Positions 7,462 to 15,928 are shown, counted from the first letter of the stretch. The stretch is DNA of 32,710 bases from Lachnoclostridium sp. UBA1175 (GCA_002311665.1 DBYX01000011.1:137027-169736), one strand, 5' to 3'. Notes: generated by a model not told the origin, from the letters alone. A program made the numbers and translations.

Positions 7462-8994
7462 TTACCCCCTTTTCCACAGGATCTTCCTGCGGATTTTCTT
7501 CTTCGCGACGCCCCAGTTGCGCTCGAAGAAACGATCAAATGCCTCTTTCTCTTTCTCCAGTTCGAGGAACTGCTCGCGCTCCGACAGATCGACACCGGGC
7601 ACTTTCACACCGAACTGCTCCATAAGCCCGTAGATGCGTGCCTCCAACACGCGGGCGCGCTCCTGCTCCGCCGCGAGTTTGGCCGCGACCGCATTCACCT
7701 CATTCTGAAGGCGCTCCGCCTCCTCGATGCCGGATTTGCGCGTCGCCGAGATCTGGATCCGCAGGTTGTCCGCATCCGCGCGGCCCTGCGCGACCGCCTC
7801 CTGAAGCGCCGTCACGCGGCTGCCCGCGTTCACAGCGTTGATCCGCATTGCCTCCGCGTCGGCGCGAAGCCTCTCGGCCTCCGCAACGGCCTGCTCGCGG
7901 AGCTCGACCTCTTCGACGATCAGGGCACGGTACTCCTCGGATGAGAGGTTGCCCTCCTGTGCGCGCCCGAGGATTTCCCGAACACGCGCCTCGTTTCTCC
8001 GGCGCTCCGCCTCCCTGCGGCGTTCCTCCTCCTCGAGATATCGCTTTTCCAGCTCCTCCGAGAGATTGTGTCCGTACTGTCCGTTCAGGAAATACCCGAA
8101 CATCGCCAGCTCGGTCACGCGCTTCTCCATATCCGCGGAGAACGGCTCCAGGGAGTTCTCATGGCGCACCAGAGAGAAACCCTCACCCGTATAACTGCTC
8201 AGGTAGTCGTACAGGGCGACCACCTCCTTGAAATGCTTGTCCATGCGCAGCACGTTCGTGCGCGTGATCGGCGGCGTGATCATCGGCTCCAGCGCGACGC
8301 TCTTCATCAGCGGCATCGACAGAAGTATGGAGACCTCCGCGGCGATCGCCTCGAGCCGCTTCACCTTGGACGCGTCGTGCCCCTCCAGCGCATCGGGGCC
8401 GTTGGTCCCGTCGCTGTAGCGGTACTGCACCGTGATCGGGCCGCCCTCGGTCTGGATGGATTTGACGAACTCCATCTCCGACCGGCACTCCTTCCACGCC
8501 TGTGCGATCTTGTAATAGCGGTAATCCACAAAGTCCCGCGTGTAACACAGGACCATATACAGCACGCGGTTCTCGTACACCGCGTAGTTGCTCTCATTTT
8601 CAAATACGTTCAGCTTGTCCGGGATCAGGTCCTCGCCCTCCTCGGGGACGTGGGTGATCATCTCGCTGTGCCGCGACAAATGTTCCACGGAGGTTCGGGA
8701 AACCTTGCGCACACGCTCGATCGGCGTCACGTTGCCCTCCGTCTTGATGAACTGCCGGTCCTCGCGGATGGCTGCCTCAAGATGCGGCAGCGCGGCTTCG
8801 ATGTGCTCGATCCACTCCTCATCGATGGTCACATCGAAATACACCGACAACAGTTTCTCGGTCTCGATCCCGCTGCGGCCGAACAGATCCCGCAGTTTCT
8901 TTTCTTCCTCGGTCGCGGGCAACTGTGTGTCTTCAAGCTGCTGCCCGAAGCTCTTCGCCGCCCGGTAGTACCGATCCATTATGTTCTGACTCAT
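7462..8994 (-). CDS. coiled-coil protein with possible McrC/DUF2357-like core
   Basis: This 510-residue protein has no membrane helix or signal peptide. The N-terminal two thirds is globular. It contains FENESNYAVYENRVLYMVL (about 150-170) and ITRTNVLRMDKHFKEVVALY, which remind me of the DUF2357 core found next to McrB-type ATPases; this is pattern memory, not a search. Residues about 325-460 are a long Glu/Arg/Ala-rich coiled coil, followed by a basic C-terminus (KKKIRRKILWKRG). I see no PD-(D/E)XK nuclease motif, which DUF2357 proteins often carry. Its place between the two AAA+ genes suggests it is their cytoplasmic partner or adaptor. The start is supported by GAGGAG eight bases before the ATG. 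Confidence 0.65.
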   Translation of the reverse strand: MSQNIMDRYYRAAKSFGQQLEDTQLPATEEEKKLRDLFGRSGIETEKLLSVYFDVTIDEEWIEHIEAALPHLEAAIREDRQFIKTEGNVTPIERVRKVSRTSVEHLSRHSEMITHVPEEGEDLIPDKLNVFENESNYAVYENRVLYMVLCYTRDFVDYRYYKIAQAWKECRSEMEFVKSIQTEGGPITVQYRYSDGTNGPDALEGHDASKVKRLEAIAAEVSILLSMPLMKSVALEPMITPPITRTNVLRMDKHFKEVVALYDYLSSYTGEGFSLVRHENSLEPFSADMEKRVTELAMFGYFLNGQYGHNLSEELEKRYLEEEERRREAERRRNEARVREILGRAQEGNLSSEEYRALIVEEVELREQAVAEAERLRADAEAMRINAVNAGSRVTALQEAVAQGRADADNLRIQISATRKSGIEEAERLQNEVNAVAAKLAAEQERARVLEARIYGLMEQFGVKVPGVDLSEREQFLELEKEKEAFDRFFERNWGVAKKKIRRKILWKRG

Positions 8995-9038
8995 GTCCGT
9001 TTCTCCTCAGCTGCTTACCACTCGTGTTCCCGAACCCG

Positions 9039-10379
9039 TTACGACGCGCTTCTGCGCAGCCGATCCAGGCTGTCCTTGCACAGGGGCATCTGATCGAGCC
9101 CGAAGGTGGATTCGAAGATGCTCTCGAGCGCGTCCATGGAGTACCGGAGCACTACCGGGCTCAGGCCATCCAGCTTGCGCAGAACCTTCTTCGCGAGCAT
9201 ATCGTCAACCGCCTCCAGCTCCGTCCCGCCGCACGCTTCGTAGACGGGGATGTACTCCTCCATCTGTCTGCGAATACGGTTACCGTAGGTGACACGGTAC
9301 TGGTTGGTGAGGAACTCGTCGATCTTGCGGATCTTCTCCGCCGTCTCGTCGGAGAGATGGTACGTTGCCTTCGCCTGCTCCGTGAGCTCCTTGAAGCGGG
9401 CGTACGAGATCCGGTCTCCGGAGATCTTCTCGGGTTCGAAAATGTCGGCCTTGCGGTCGAGGTTCATAACCATCGCGCGGTCGTAGACCTTGTCGGAGAT
9501 GGCAAATGTCGAATCGTCGTTGTTGGCCGTCCCGATGAACCACACATTTTCCGGAATACGGAGCATACCGCGCTCCAGAAGCTTCGGGTCATCGTCCCAC
9601 GTGTCCGAAACGACCTCGAGATAACGGTTCGCGGGGTTGAGCTCCATCTGCGAGAGGAAATCCGCGAAATAATACTCCACGCGTGCGATGTTCATCTCGT
9701 CGAGAACGATCACATAGATCTCGTCCGTGTAGCGGGCCTCGTACAGTTTCTTGAGAAGCGTGCCCTCGCTGAAACGCTTTGTGAACTCGTTGAAGTAACC
9801 GATGATGTCCGAACGCTCCTTCCACATCGGCTGCACCGAGATGACGGTTGAAGGGTTCATCAGGTAGTCGCCGAACGCCGTTGCCATCGAGGTCTTACCG
9901 GTACCGGAGAGACCTTGCATCACGAGCAGGTGCGATACGCCGAGACCGGCGACGAACTTGCGGATGTCCGCCTCGCTGTAGTAAAGTCCGAGGTTGGCCG
10001 CCGCATAATTGCGGAAGTTGCGGCAGATCGCGGGAAGCGTGATCGACCCGTCGAACTGCGGCGCCTTATAGTGCAGCGCGTTCCGGTCGATCCGGGTGAG
10101 CGTGTGGAAGCGCGAGGTGATGTCATCGTCCTCCTCTTCCTCCGGCAAACCGGTTCCGTCCGCCTTGCCTTCGTTGTTGCCGTCGGTCCCGTCGCCCGCC
10201 GGCTTTTTCTTCGCCGGCTTCTTCTTGTCCTCAGAAGTGAGGTAAAGCACGGACAGGATCATCACCAGGATGCTGGCAAACAGCAGAATGAAATAAAATG
10301 CAAGCGCGACCTTCGAGGACAGAATGCTCCACAAGGTCTCGAAAAATGTTCCGAATGTCAGTATTCTCAGCGGATTCAT
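9039..10379 (-). CDS. membrane-anchored McrB-like AAA+ ATPase, copy A
   Basis: This 446-residue protein has one membrane helix (about 24-47), a Lys-rich then acidic linker (50-86) and a cytoplasmic AAA+ domain. Walker A is GLSGTGKTS (156-164, Lys162), Walker B VIVLDE (223-228), and sensor 1 GTANND (283-288), followed by DKVYDRA. It shares most of its core with the product at 6085-7455, including PSTVISVQPMWKER and RIRKQ/RRQMEEYI, so the two arose by duplication and could form a mixed ring. The linker differs completely between the copies. GGGAGGG precedes the ATG at 10379. It follows the pseudo-ATPase gene by 36 bp. Confidence 0.88.
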   Translation of the reverse strand: MNPLRILTFGTFFETLWSILSSKVALAFYFILLFASILVMILSVLYLTSEDKKKPAKKKPAGDGTDGNNEGKADGTGLPEEEEDDDITSRFHTLTRIDRNALHYKAPQFDGSITLPAICRNFRNYAAANLGLYYSEADIRKFVAGLGVSHLLVMQGLSGTGKTSMATAFGDYLMNPSTVISVQPMWKERSDIIGYFNEFTKRFSEGTLLKKLYEARYTDEIYVIVLDEMNIARVEYYFADFLSQMELNPANRYLEVVSDTWDDDPKLLERGMLRIPENVWFIGTANNDDSTFAISDKVYDRAMVMNLDRKADIFEPEKISGDRISYARFKELTEQAKATYHLSDETAEKIRKIDEFLTNQYRVTYGNRIRRQMEEYIPVYEACGGTELEAVDDMLAKKVLRKLDGLSPVVLRYSMDALESIFESTFGLDQMPLCKDSLDRLRRSAS

Positions 10380-10415
10380 AAATCCCTCCCAAAGTTGATC
10401 TTCAGCAAATCTTCA

Positions 10416-11420
10416 TCACTGTCCGAGGCCGTAAGCCCGGAAGTAGCCGCGGCAGCGCGTCATCGCGCGATGCTCGAACAGCTCCGCGAACGCAAGGTAG
10501 AGCTCGGGGATCGCTCCCCCGCCCCTGGCCGTGAGAATGTACGGGAACAGCGTGTAGTAGACCGCCTTGTCGAAAGCCGATTCCGGCTCCTCCCCCGTCG
10601 CGAGCAGGCACGAGGAAAAACTCTCCATCCTGCGGTACAGCCGGTTCCTCTCACCGGGGATCGGGTTCACCCCGCAGCGCCGGAGCAGTTCGTCCGCAAG
10701 CCTCCATTCTCTCTCCTCGATGAAGTACTCGTCCTCCGCCTCGCGCAGGATGCCGCGGAAGGTGTCGTCGCCGATACCGTGGAACGGCTGGCCGATCGAA
10801 GTGTTCGTCAGTCCGATGAGCACCTCCGTCCGGTCGAACTCCTTGTCTGTCTGGTACGCCGGGACGAAACCGCTCGTCAGGTCGTTCGCCGACAGCCCGA
10901 AAAACGCGTTGAGCAGTTCGATCAGGCGGTAAATTGCCTGCGGCTGCGTGCCGGGCGCTCCGGCGATACGCACGGTCCCCGCGGACGCGTACCGCGCCAG
11001 GATCATATTCATATCACCGCTGCCGACCTCAACACCGCACAGCTTCAGGTAGGCACATATTCGGTTGGAAAGCATCGGGATGGTTTCGCCGGGAATCTCC
11101 GCGGGGCCGTTACCCGCGGTCTCGCTCTCCCCCGAGGGAAGGACGGCGGCGTTCAGATACGCGGGGTTCGCCCGCTGTTCCGCGGCAAGGCGCAGGTTCG
11201 CTTCGCGCTTGCGGCGCAAATGCCGCACAAAACGCAACAAAAGAAGGACCCCCGCTACCACGGCAATCAGAATGAGAATGGCTAAAATGACATAGAGGAT
11301 GACCAGCGACGAGGATCCTGAAGATACCGAGGATGCGGTGTTGTTGCCCTTGGAGCCGCCTCCGCCCAGATATTGATCGAAATAGTCGCCGGTGTCGTAT
11401 GAAATTGGTAAAGAACGCAT
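10416..11420 (-). CDS. membrane-anchored pseudo-AAA protein (degenerate paralogue of the two ATPases)
   Basis: First gene of the operon, 334 residues. A Gly/Ser-rich N-terminus is followed by one helix (about 39-63) and RFVRHLRRKRE, so by the positive-inside rule the C-terminal part is cytoplasmic. No family is obvious at first sight. By eye, residues 118-334 follow the layout of the two neighbouring ATPases. The strand and P-loop position VRIAGAPGTQPQ (about 150-161) stands where they have LLVMQGLSGTGKTS. DRTEVLIGL matches the KERSDIIGYF region, and the C-terminal RLYRRMES...RCRGYF follows their RIRRQMEEY...LCRGYL. The Walker A Lys and the Walker B acidic residues are absent, so it should not hydrolyse ATP. 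GGGGGA precedes the ATG. Confidence 0.75.
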   Translation of the reverse strand: MRSLPISYDTGDYFDQYLGGGGSKGNNTASSVSSGSSSLVILYVILAILILIAVVAGVLLLLRFVRHLRRKREANLRLAAEQRANPAYLNAAVLPSGESETAGNGPAEIPGETIPMLSNRICAYLKLCGVEVGSGDMNMILARYASAGTVRIAGAPGTQPQAIYRLIELLNAFFGLSANDLTSGFVPAYQTDKEFDRTEVLIGLTNTSIGQPFHGIGDDTFRGILREAEDEYFIEEREWRLADELLRRCGVNPIPGERNRLYRRMESFSSCLLATGEEPESAFDKAVYYTLFPYILTARGGGAIPELYLAFAELFEHRAMTRCRGYFRAYGLGQ

Positions 11421-11526
11421 CTTTGTCCCCCACAGTGCAGTTCTGAGTCACCTCGCCGGTGCACTTCGCCCCCTGTTCGGGGACGCCTCGGAAAGGTGTC
11501 GGCCTTATGTCGGCCTTATCCTGTTT
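11421..11526 (-). promoter_or_regulatory. structured leader of the six-gene operon
   Basis: About 100 nt lie between the promoter and the first ATG. On the minus strand they contain a direct repeat of TAAGGCCGACA and two possible hairpins: CGTCCCC/GGGGGCG with a 5-nt loop, and AGTGCA/TGCACT enclosing CACC/GGTG. No known riboswitch class is recognised. Confidence 0.35.
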
Positions 11527-11555
11527 ATTATAGCAGGTCGCTATGTAAAATGCAA
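11527..11555 (-). promoter_or_regulatory. sigma-A promoter of the six-gene operon
   Basis: On the minus strand TTGCAT (11555-11550), a 17-bp spacer and a perfect TATAAT (11532-11527). It lies back to back with the gltX promoter 32 bp away. Confidence 0.75.
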
Positions 11556-11586
11556 CTGATTTTCCGCGCAAGAGCGGTCTATCGTC

Positions 11587-11615
11587 TTGACAAATGAAGT
11601 CCCCCGCGTTAAGAT
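11587..11615 (+). promoter_or_regulatory. sigma-A promoter of gltX
   Basis: A perfect TTGACA (11587-11592), a 17-bp spacer and TAAGAT (11610-11615). The transcript should begin near 11622. Confidence 0.8.
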
Positions 11616-11631
11616 GTTGAACACATAAAAA

Positions 11632-11678
11632 GCAGCTCGGGCCTCCCGGTAATCGCTTTCGGACATCCCCGAAGCTGC
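11632..11678 (+). promoter_or_regulatory. leader hairpin of gltX
   Basis: GCAGCTCGGG (11632-11641) pairs with CCCGAAGCTGC (11668-11678) with one bulged base, closing a 26-nt loop just after the transcription start and ahead of the ribosome site AGAGGT. It is too short for a T-box and no T-box sequence is present. It may stabilise the mRNA. Confidence 0.45.
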
Positions 11679-11697
11679 GGAAAAGAGGTAACGCGAC

Positions 11698-13167
11698 ATG
11701 AAGATCAGAACACGTTTCGCCCCGAGTCCGACCGGCCGTATGCACGTCGGCAACCTTCGTACCGCTCTGTATGAGTATCTGACCGCGAAGCATGAAGGCG
11801 GCGATTTTATATTGCGAATTGAGGACACTGACCAGGAACGCTATGTGGAAGGTGCCGTTGACATTATATACCGCACGATGGAAAAAGCAGGTCTGGAGCA
11901 CGACGAGGGTCCGGACAAGGACAAGGGCGTCGGCCCGTACGTGCAGAGTGAGCGCGTGAAAACCGGTCTCTATATGGAGTACGCGAAGAAGCTGATTGAG
12001 AAAGGCGAGGCGTACTACTGCTTCTGCACCAAGGAGCGTCTCGACTCCCTGAAGGGTGTCGTGGACAGCGAGGGCAAGGAGATCACGAAGTACGACAAGC
12101 ATTGCCTGTCGCTCTCCGGGGAGGAGATCGAGGCCAATCTTGCGGCCGGCATGCCGTTCGTCATCCGCCAGAACATTCCCGCAGAGGGAACGACCACATT
12201 TACCGACGCGAACTACGGCGATATCACGGTTGACAACGACGAGCTCGACGATATGATCCTGATCAAGAGCGACGGCTATCCGACCTACAATTTCGCGAAT
12301 GTCGTCGACGACCATCTGATGGGCATCACGCACGTCGTGCGCGGCAACGAGTACCTTTCCTCGACTCCGAAGTACACGCGCCTCTACAACGCGTTCGGCT
12401 GGGAGGAGCCGGTGTACATCCACTGCCCTCTCATCACCAATGAGGACCATCAGAAACTCGCCAAGAGAAGCGGCCACTCCTCGTTCGAGGACCTTCTCGA
12501 GCAGGGATTTGTGCCGGAGGCGATCATCAACTTCATCGCGCTTCTCGGCTGGAGTCCGGAGGACAACACCGAGATCATGTCGCTGCAGGAGCTGATCGAG
12601 AGGTTCGACTACCACCACATCAGCAAGTCTCCCGCCGTGTTCGACATGACGAAGCTTCGCTGGATGAACGGCGAGTACATCAAGAATATGGACAACGAGC
12701 GCTACTATGAGTTTGCGCTTCCTTACGTCAGCGAGGTTGTCAAGCGCGACTGCGATCTTCGCAAGATCGCCGATCTCGTCAAGACCCGCATCGAGACGTT
12801 CACGGACATCGCCGAGAAGATCGACTTTTTCGAGGAGCTTCCGGACTACGACATCGAGATGTATACGCACAAGAAGATGAAGACCAACTCCGAGATCGCA
12901 CTCGCGGTCCTTCGCGATCTTCTGCCCCGTCTTGAGGCGCTTGACGACTACTCCTACGCAGGTCTTGAGAAACTCTGCATGGACTACGTTGCCGAGAAGG
13001 AGATCAAGAACGGTGTCTGCCTGTGGCCTCTGCGCACGGCCGTCTCCGGCAAGCAGATGACGCCCGGCGGCGCCTACGAGATCATGGAGATCCTCGGCAA
13101 GGACGAGAGCCTTCGCCGCGTGCGCATCGGCATCGACAAGCTTGCCGCTGCCGTATCCGCAGAGTGA
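11698..13167 (+). CDS. gltX: glutamyl-tRNA synthetase
   Basis: Charges tRNA-Glu (in many Firmicutes also tRNA-Gln) with glutamate in the cytoplasm. It has 489 residues, the normal length for a class I GluRS. The N-terminus RFAPSPTGRMHVGNLRTALY holds the HIGH-type motif (HVGN), and KLAKRSGHSSF near residue 258 is the KMSKS-type loop. The catalytic domain is followed by the helical anticodon-binding half. The ATG at 11698 is preceded by AGAGGT. It is a single-gene unit with its own promoter, leader hairpin and terminator. Confidence 0.96.
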   Translation: MKIRTRFAPSPTGRMHVGNLRTALYEYLTAKHEGGDFILRIEDTDQERYVEGAVDIIYRTMEKAGLEHDEGPDKDKGVGPYVQSERVKTGLYMEYAKKLIEKGEAYYCFCTKERLDSLKGVVDSEGKEITKYDKHCLSLSGEEIEANLAAGMPFVIRQNIPAEGTTTFTDANYGDITVDNDELDDMILIKSDGYPTYNFANVVDDHLMGITHVVRGNEYLSSTPKYTRLYNAFGWEEPVYIHCPLITNEDHQKLAKRSGHSSFEDLLEQGFVPEAIINFIALLGWSPEDNTEIMSLQELIERFDYHHISKSPAVFDMTKLRWMNGEYIKNMDNERYYEFALPYVSEVVKRDCDLRKIADLVKTRIETFTDIAEKIDFFEELPDYDIEMYTHKKMKTNSEIALAVLRDLLPRLEALDDYSYAGLEKLCMDYVAEKEIKNGVCLWPLRTAVSGKQMTPGGAYEIMEILGKDESLRRVRIGIDKLAAAVSAE

Positions 13168-13198
13168 TCTTCCGAACAACACCGATCGATCTTTCCGA

Positions 13199-13233
13199 AT
13201 CATCCCGGGGCGGCCGCGGCTGCCCCGGATGAT
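13199..13233 (+). terminator. intrinsic terminator of gltX
   Basis: ATCATCC-C-GGGGC pairs with GCCCCGGATGAT (one bulged C) around a GC-rich loop and is followed by ATCTTTTC. It lies 31 bp past the gltX stop. Confidence 0.8.
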
Positions 13234-13264
13234 ATCTTTTCTCACGTATCACATCTTACATTTT

Positions 13265-13307
13265 TCTGTTTCACACAGATTCCCTTATCACATCTGTTTC
13301 TTACAGA
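13265..13307 (+). repeat. two 28-bp-spaced small hairpin repeats before the helicase gene
   Basis: TCTGT-5 nt-ACAGA occurs at 13265-13279 and again at 13293-13307, each followed by TTCCC. The flanking TATCACATCT is also repeated. They lie 100-140 bp before the helicase start and could be operator half-sites. Confidence 0.4.
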
Positions 13308-13406
13308 TTCCCCTGTCAATTCTTCCAACCGTACATCGTCTCCCTCACCGCGCCATGACAGAACGCGTTTATTTCTGCTACCTTCGGCGGAAAGAGAGGT
13401 ATCATT

Positions 13407-15434
13407 ATGACACAGACGAACAACACCGCAGGGAGCAATCCCGCCCAGGAGGAGGCGATCCGTCACAAGGACGGGCCGATGCTCGTGCTCGCGGGCCCCG
13501 GCTCCGGCAAGACTTACGTCATCACCAACCGCGTGCAGCACCTGATTGAGGAGTGCATGGTCCCGCCCGGCGAGATCCTGGTGATCACATTTTCCAAAGC
13601 TGCCGCGGACGAGATGAAACAGCGGTTCGACGCGCTGACCGAACGCCTCTACCCCGCCGTCACGTTCGGGACGTTTCACGCGTGCTTCTTCCACATGCTG
13701 CAGTACGCGCGCGGCTACACCGCGGATTCGATCCTGCGGGAGTCCGACGCCGTATCACTCCTCGGCCGGATCCTGATCGACCTCCGTCCGGAGTACGCGG
13801 AGGACCCGGCGCTTGTGCGTGACATCTACGAGGAAATGCTCTGCGTCAAATGCCGCGACGATGATACTACACGTGTAGAACAGTTAAAATACAAGCCTTC
13901 CTCGTGCGATGCACCGACCTTTTCCGAGGCGTTCACGAGGTACCGCGAGGAGCTCCGACGGCTCCGCAAACTCGATTTCGAGGATATGCTCCTGCTCACG
14001 CGCGAGCTGCTCACGGAGGACGATGCAGCACTCGACTTCTGGCGCAGGCGCTACCGCTACCTCCTCGTCGACGAGTTCCAGGACGTGAACCGGCTCCAGT
14101 ATGAGATAGTCCGGCTGCTCACCGGCGCGGACGGCAACCTCTTCGCGGTCGGCGATGACGACCAGTCGATCTACGGCTTCCGCGGCTCCGATCCGCAGAT
14201 CATGCTGCGGATGCCCGAGGATATGCCCTCCTGCCGCGTCGTCCGGCTGCCGGTCAACTACCGGAGCACGCCGCAGATCGTCGCTTCCGCCGACGCGCTC
14301 ATCGGGAACAACCGCGTCCGCTTCCGAAAAGAACACACGACCGCCCGGCCTTCCGGCGATGAGATCCGCGTCCTGGACTTTGACACGGTCGCTTCGGAAA
14401 ATGAATTCCTCCTCTCGGAGATCGCCTCCCTCTTCGCGCAGGGCTGTCCGTACCGCGAGATCGCCGTTTTGTTCCGCACAAACCTGCAGATGCGCAGCCT
14501 GTGCGACTCGCTCAACCGCGCCGGCGTCCCGTACCGCATCCGGGGCTTCCTGCCGAACCTTTACGACGATCCGCAGGTGCAGGTCGTCCTCGCATATCTC
14601 CGGGCAGCCCGGGGCGACTTAAGCCGCAGGACCGTGCTGATGATCGCAAACCAGCCGAAGCGCTACCTCGAGCGCCGCTTTCTCACCGCGGAGCGGATCG
14701 ATCTCGCCGCGGTCCGCGACGCTGCCCTTCGCGACGGCAAAGCCTACCTCGCCAACCACGTCGACCGTCTGATCTACGATCTGGCGATGCTCTCGCGGAT
14801 GAACCCCTTCGCCGCAGTCAACTATGTGCGAAAGGTCATCGGCTACGACAAGCACGTGGCGGAGCACAGCCTCCGCGGCGATGAGGCGCTCGAGACGCTC
14901 GCGGAATTCCAGGAGACCGTGCGCGCCTTCGACACGGTCCCGCAGCTCTTCGAGGCCGAGGAGCAGTCCCGCCGCGTGGTGAAGCAGCATTTTCCGAAGG
15001 ACGGGGACGGGCAGGATGACCGCGTCGCACTGATGACCTTTCACGCCTCGAAGGGCCTGGAGTTTCGCAACGTATTTATATGCGACTGCAACGAGACGCT
15101 TGTTCCGCACAAAAAAGCGCTCCTCCCCGAATCCATCGAGGAGGAACGCCGTCTTCTCTATGTTGCAATGACCCGCGCACGCGATTCACTGTCTCTGTTG
15201 TACACCGCCAAACGCTTCGGGAAGGAACTCCCTCCGTCCGGTTTTCTCGGCGAGATCCTGCTGCCGCAGTCGAGCCTCACCCCCGGCACGCGCGTCCTGC
15301 ACCGGCAGTTCGGCAAGGGCACCGTGCTCTCGCTCGCGGACGACCGGCTTCGCGTCCGTTTCGACCGCATACTGCTGCCGAAGTCGCTTTCCTACCGGCT
15401 GTGCGCACAGGCGATGCTTCTCAAGCTTCTGTAG
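13407..15434 (+). CDS. UvrD/PcrA-like superfamily 1 DNA helicase
   Basis: ATP-driven 3'-5' helicase of the UvrD/Rep/PcrA group, acting in repair or replication restart. Motifs in order: Q-motif SNPAQEEAI, Walker A LAGPGSGKT (28-36), motif II LLVDEFQDVNRLQYE, motif III GDDDQSIYGFRGSD, motif IV VNYRSTPQIV, motif V TFHASKGLEF and motif VI EERRLLYVAMTRA. The C-terminus HRQFGKGTVLSL resembles the PcrA tail that binds RNA polymerase. At 675 residues it is shorter than classic PcrA (about 720-740) and it is not next to ligA or pcrB, so it may be a second, PcrA-like enzyme. AGAGAGGT precedes the ATG. It is convergent with the DUF1292-like gene, with one base between the stops. Confidence 0.92.
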   Translation: MTQTNNTAGSNPAQEEAIRHKDGPMLVLAGPGSGKTYVITNRVQHLIEECMVPPGEILVITFSKAAADEMKQRFDALTERLYPAVTFGTFHACFFHMLQYARGYTADSILRESDAVSLLGRILIDLRPEYAEDPALVRDIYEEMLCVKCRDDDTTRVEQLKYKPSSCDAPTFSEAFTRYREELRRLRKLDFEDMLLLTRELLTEDDAALDFWRRRYRYLLVDEFQDVNRLQYEIVRLLTGADGNLFAVGDDDQSIYGFRGSDPQIMLRMPEDMPSCRVVRLPVNYRSTPQIVASADALIGNNRVRFRKEHTTARPSGDEIRVLDFDTVASENEFLLSEIASLFAQGCPYREIAVLFRTNLQMRSLCDSLNRAGVPYRIRGFLPNLYDDPQVQVVLAYLRAARGDLSRRTVLMIANQPKRYLERRFLTAERIDLAAVRDAALRDGKAYLANHVDRLIYDLAMLSRMNPFAAVNYVRKVIGYDKHVAEHSLRGDEALETLAEFQETVRAFDTVPQLFEAEEQSRRVVKQHFPKDGDGQDDRVALMTFHASKGLEFRNVFICDCNETLVPHKKALLPESIEEERRLLYVAMTRARDSLSLLYTAKRFGKELPPSGFLGEILLPQSSLTPGTRVLHRQFGKGTVLSLADDRLRVRFDRILLPKSLSYRLCAQAMLLKLL

Positions 15435-15435
15435 C

Positions 15436-15747
15436 TTACTCCTCGTCCGCGTCGAGCAGATACTCATCCGCAAGAAACTCGTCGTACGCCTTGGAAGCAG
15501 CCTCGAACTCCTCGTCCGTCTCGATGTCGTCAAGACGGATGTCCTCCTCGTCCTCCGGATTCTCCCAGAAGCGGTACAGATACACATCCGGCTCCTCATC
15601 GCCCTCCCAGTTTTGCGGCGTAACCGCAATGTACTCGCGGTCGTCCGGGCCCGGGAAAATGCCGATCACATCGCACTTCAGCTCGGTGTCGTCATCCAGA
15701 TACAGGGTCACTTCGTCCTTATCGTAAATATCTTCGAAATCGCTCAT
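15436..15747 (-). CDS. small acidic DUF1292-family protein
   Basis: A 103-residue, strongly acidic protein (DEVTLYLDDDTELKCDVIGI, then EYIAVTPQNWEGDEEPDVYL). This is the beta-strand pattern of DUF1292, a small Firmicute family of unknown function. The longer open frame extending upstream on this strand is not the gene: the ATG at 15747 has GGAGG six bases before it, and a promoter lies just ahead. No signal peptide or membrane helix is seen. Confidence 0.85.
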   Translation of the reverse strand: MSDFEDIYDKDEVTLYLDDDTELKCDVIGIFPGPDDREYIAVTPQNWEGDEEPDVYLYRFWENPEDEEDIRLDDIETDEEFEAASKAYDEFLADEYLLDADEE

Positions 15748-15792
15748 TTTTATCCTCCGTAATTCACCGTCGCGGTGATAGTTGATGGGGGT

Positions 15793-15798
15793 ATTATA
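15793..15798 (-). promoter_or_regulatory. extended -10 promoter of the DUF1292-like gene
   Basis: On the minus strand TGTTATAAT: a perfect -10 preceded by the extended TG. No good -35 is seen. Confidence 0.6.
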
Positions 15799-15879
15799 AC
15801 AGATATGCGGAAAATAATCCAGCCCCAATGAAAAAGCCCGCTGCGGCGCACTGACAGGCGCAAAAATGCCAAGTAACAT

Positions 15880-15908
15880 TTGCCGTTTGGCGCGGATTAC
15901 GGTATAAT
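15880..15908 (+). promoter_or_regulatory. sigma-A promoter of the XPD/DinG-like helicase
   Basis: TTGCCG (15880-15885), a 17-bp spacer and TATAAT (15903-15908). The TTG that opens the longest reading frame is this -35 box, so translation must start downstream. Confidence 0.75.
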
Positions 15909-15928
15909 AAAGGGTAGCCTGCAACGCA

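Noticed and set aside
11616..11697. T-box riboswitch before gltX
   Set aside because: The leader is only about 76 nt and lacks the T-box antiterminator sequence.
11110..13245. 711-residue minus-strand frame across gltX
   Set aside because: Antisense to gltX, covering both divergent promoters and the gltX terminator. Only the part ending at 10416 in another frame is a real gene.
13168..13406. LexA/SOS box upstream of the helicase
   Set aside because: No sequence close to the CGAAC-N4-GTTCG type operator was found.
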